DNA from: Gammaproteobacteria bacterium
Lineage (GTDB): Bacteria > Pseudomonadota > Gammaproteobacteria > Coxiellales > Coxiellaceae
DNA: 56,604 nt
Direction of reading: 5' to 3'
Assembly: GCA_026399315.1 (NCBI GenBank)
Contig: JAPLRF010000041.1
Span: 2,996-59,599 of the forward strand
The notes under the pieces were generated by a model. It did no database searches. It saw only the letters and a program-made list of their open reading frames with translations, and was not told where the DNA came from. Below, piece by piece: positions 55,004-56,604 of this stretch. Position 1 is the stretch's first letter. Each line of letters begins with the position of its first letter. The translations under genes and the position numbers were made by a program.

Positions 55004-56401
55004 ATGGTGATCAATCCAAGCAATTCTTATGATATTAGTATCAATATGCAGCAGCATGGCAGCGCTTTTCCTGAGGTGTTAACGACAATCAGCCATATGG
55101 AGGCACGGATAGGTGCAATTGATATCGTTAAAATTGAACAAGGCATCATAACGCGCGATGTCATTTTTGACACAATGGATGAAAACCACGCACAAGCGAT
55201 TTCGGATGCGGTCGCTAAGATTCCTGAAGTTAGCGTTCGGCATTTAACTGATCGTACCTTTATGCTGCATTTGGGTGGGAAAATTGAAATTAAAAGTAAA
55301 GTGTCACTGAGTCACCGCGATGATTTATCAATGGTTTACACGCCAGGTGTTGCCAGAGTTTGTATGGCGATTCACGATTCTCCTGAAAAGGCCTTTAATT
55401 TAACCATCAAAAAAAATATGGTCGCTGTTGTGAGCGATGGAACGGCGGTTTTAGGATTGGGTGATATTGGCCCGCTTGCTGCAATGCCGGTGATGGAAGG
55501 TAAGGCGATGTTGTTCAAGAAATTTGCCGATGTTGATGCTTTTCCAATCTGCTTAGCAACGAAAGACATAGAAGACATCATTAAAACAGTAAAAAATATT
55601 GCCCCCACGTTTGGTGCGATTAATTTAGAGGATATTTCAGCGCCACGGTGTTTTGAAATTGAAAAAAGATTAAAAGCAGAATTAGATATTCCTGTTTTTC
55701 ATGACGATCAACATGGTACGGCGGCAGTATTATCTGCTGCATTAATCAATGCATTAAAATTGGTTAATAAAAAAATGACTGATATTAAAGTTGTTTTTAA
55801 TGGTGTTGGTGCTGCAGGAACAGCGTGCACGAATATGTTAATGGAATTAGGCGTCAAAAATATTGTTGGTTGCGACCGTCGTGGTGCGTTGTCGCATTCC
55901 CGAACTGATTTAGATGCTACAAAACAAGAATATGTTCAACGCACTAATCCCAATAATGAATCAGGATCATTGCAAGAAGTCATTAAAGGGGCCGATGTAT
56001 TTGTGGGCTTGTCTTCCGCTAATATTTTAACGGTAGCTGATTTAAAAAACATGAATAAAGACCCGATTGTTTTTGCGATGGCCAACCCGGACCCTGAAAT
56101 TATGCCTGAAATTGCCTTGCCGCATGTCGCGATCATGGCAACAGGTCGCAGTGATTACCCTAATCAAATAAATAATCTACTCGCATTCCCGGGTATTTTT
56201 CGCGGTGCGCTGGATTGCAGAGCCAGCGACATTAATGCAGAAATGCGATTGGCCGCAGCGCATGCGATTGCAAACTGTGTTGACCCTACTGCATTATCGC
56301 GCGACTACATTATCCCCAGTGTTTTTAATGCGGATGTGGCACCTGCGGTGGCTGCTGCTGTGATGGAAGCGGCGAAAAGAACGGGCGTTGCGCGTAAATA
56401 A
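55004..56401 (+). CDS. NAD-dependent malic enzyme with N-terminal ACT-like domain
   Basis: A 465-residue enzyme converting malate to pyruvate and CO2. An ACT-like regulatory domain (about 1-80; SYDISINMQQHGSAFPEVL) precedes the malic domain (YTPGVARVC; SDGTAVLGLGDIGPLAAMPVMEGK; FHDDQHGTAAV) and the NAD-binding domain (FNGVGAAGTACTNMLMELG). This short type is common in bacteria using amino acids as carbon source, giving pyruvate for synthesis. Confidence 0.93.
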   Translation: MVINPSNSYDISINMQQHGSAFPEVLTTISHMEARIGAIDIVKIEQGIITRDVIFDTMDENHAQAISDAVAKIPEVSVRHLTDRTFMLHLGGKIEIKSKVSLSHRDDLSMVYTPGVARVCMAIHDSPEKAFNLTIKKNMVAVVSDGTAVLGLGDIGPLAAMPVMEGKAMLFKKFADVDAFPICLATKDIEDIIKTVKNIAPTFGAINLEDISAPRCFEIEKRLKAELDIPVFHDDQHGTAAVLSAALINALKLVNKKMTDIKVVFNGVGAAGTACTNMLMELGVKNIVGCDRRGALSHSRTDLDATKQEYVQRTNPNNESGSLQEVIKGADVFVGLSSANILTVADLKNMNKDPIVFAMANPDPEIMPEIALPHVAIMATGRSDYPNQINNLLAFPGIFRGALDCRASDINAEMRLAAAHAIANCVDPTALSRDYIIPSVFNADVAPAVAAAVMEAAKRTGVARK

Positions 56402-56448
56402 AAACAAAAATGAAACGCGATGTTCTAGTTTTTTCTGCGGCAAAAGAC

Positions 56449-56604
56449 TTAGATCAGACGTGTCATTTTATTAAACTGCTCGGAAGCGCGGCCGGAAGAC
56501 TCCGTGCGAACGCGCAAAATATTTCTTATTTTCATCATGGTTAATTTTACAAAAACCAGCTGATCATTCTCTCGCTCGTCAAGTGCGTTGCGCTGTGTGC
56601 AAAC
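56449..56604 (-). CDS. Possible 3' end of a gene running off the right edge
   Basis: The minus strand is open from the window edge to a TAA at 56451-56449, 51 codons with a balanced composition (LDERENDQLVFVKLTMMKIR ... EQFNKMTRLI). No family recognised. A chance open frame of this size is possible in this composition, so confidence is low. Confidence 0.35.
   Translation of the reverse strand, partial: VCTQRNALDERENDQLVFVKLTMMKIRNILRVRTESSGRASEQFNKMTRLI

Noticed and set aside
1..56604. CRISPR array, integrase, phage structural genes or conjugation genes
   Set aside because: No regularly spaced direct repeats of 25-40 bp with unique spacers, and no recombinase, phage or conjugation protein was found. 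The 31-bp spaced repeats before the Fic gene are three operators over a promoter, not an array.

Overview
The window reads as an AT-rich gammaproteobacterial chromosome. The prs-rplY-pth...ychF, hemA/lolB, zapA-6S-ygfA, pepP/ubiH/ubiI and ponA/pil/aroK gene orders are typical of the class. Several features point to the Legionellales (Coxiella/Legionella-like, host-associated): missing ispE between lolB and prs, a pared-down type IV pilus locus, many lineage-specific helical or Pro/Ser-rich proteins of effector type, and an abundance of toxin-like modules. This placement is inference; no 16S rRNA is present.

Layout. 1-4.3 kb: a pentapeptide-repeat protein running off the left edge, a BrnTA-type toxin-antitoxin pair, thymidine kinase, a self-contained AAA+ ATPase/nuclease-like gene behind duplicated operators, and trxA. 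4.5-11.8 kb: rho, oligopeptidase A, a TIR-bounded palindromic repeat, dacB, aroK and a mini-PilQ/PilO pair. 11.8-17.1 kb: an unknown 488-residue gene apparently inserted into the pil operon between repeat copies, a PilM-PilN-like fusion, and a broken PBP1A gene (mrcA). 17.2-25.6 kb: TspO, DUF2177, photolyase, an unknown Pro-rich protein, ubiA/ubiC, an L,D-transpeptidase, three envelope or unknown genes, and rdgB. 25.7-35.4 kb: LPS genes (ligase, family 9 glycosyltransferase), hemH, prmC-prfA-hemA, lolB, tRNA-Gln, prs, rplY, pth. 35.4-44.6 kb: accessory region with AbiE toxin-antitoxin, a 1393-residue RelE-like/SF1-helicase/helical-repeat fusion bracketed by two different small transposon-like elements, ychF, and an AbiEi-like/Fic fusion behind three operators phased at 31 bp. 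44.6-56.6 kb: two paralogous aromatic amino acid permeases, tRNA-Met, two unknown genes, ubiI/ubiH, a long aminopeptidase P, zapB-like/zapA, 6S RNA, 5-formyl-THF cyclo-ligase, two membrane proteins, malic enzyme, and a possible partial gene at the right edge.

The most distinctive signal is the accessory module inserted into the otherwise conserved pth-ychF block. Conflict-type genes there carry their own palindromic or phased operators, and the giant helicase fusion is flanked on each side by a short non-autonomous element with terminal inverted repeats and target-site duplications. A second theme is a dispersed GC-rich 61-bp repeat (core GCACTTACTACGCTGCGCT) that flanks the cargo gene in the pil operon, forms the 3' end of the pilN-like gene, and supplies the ribosome-binding site of pth.
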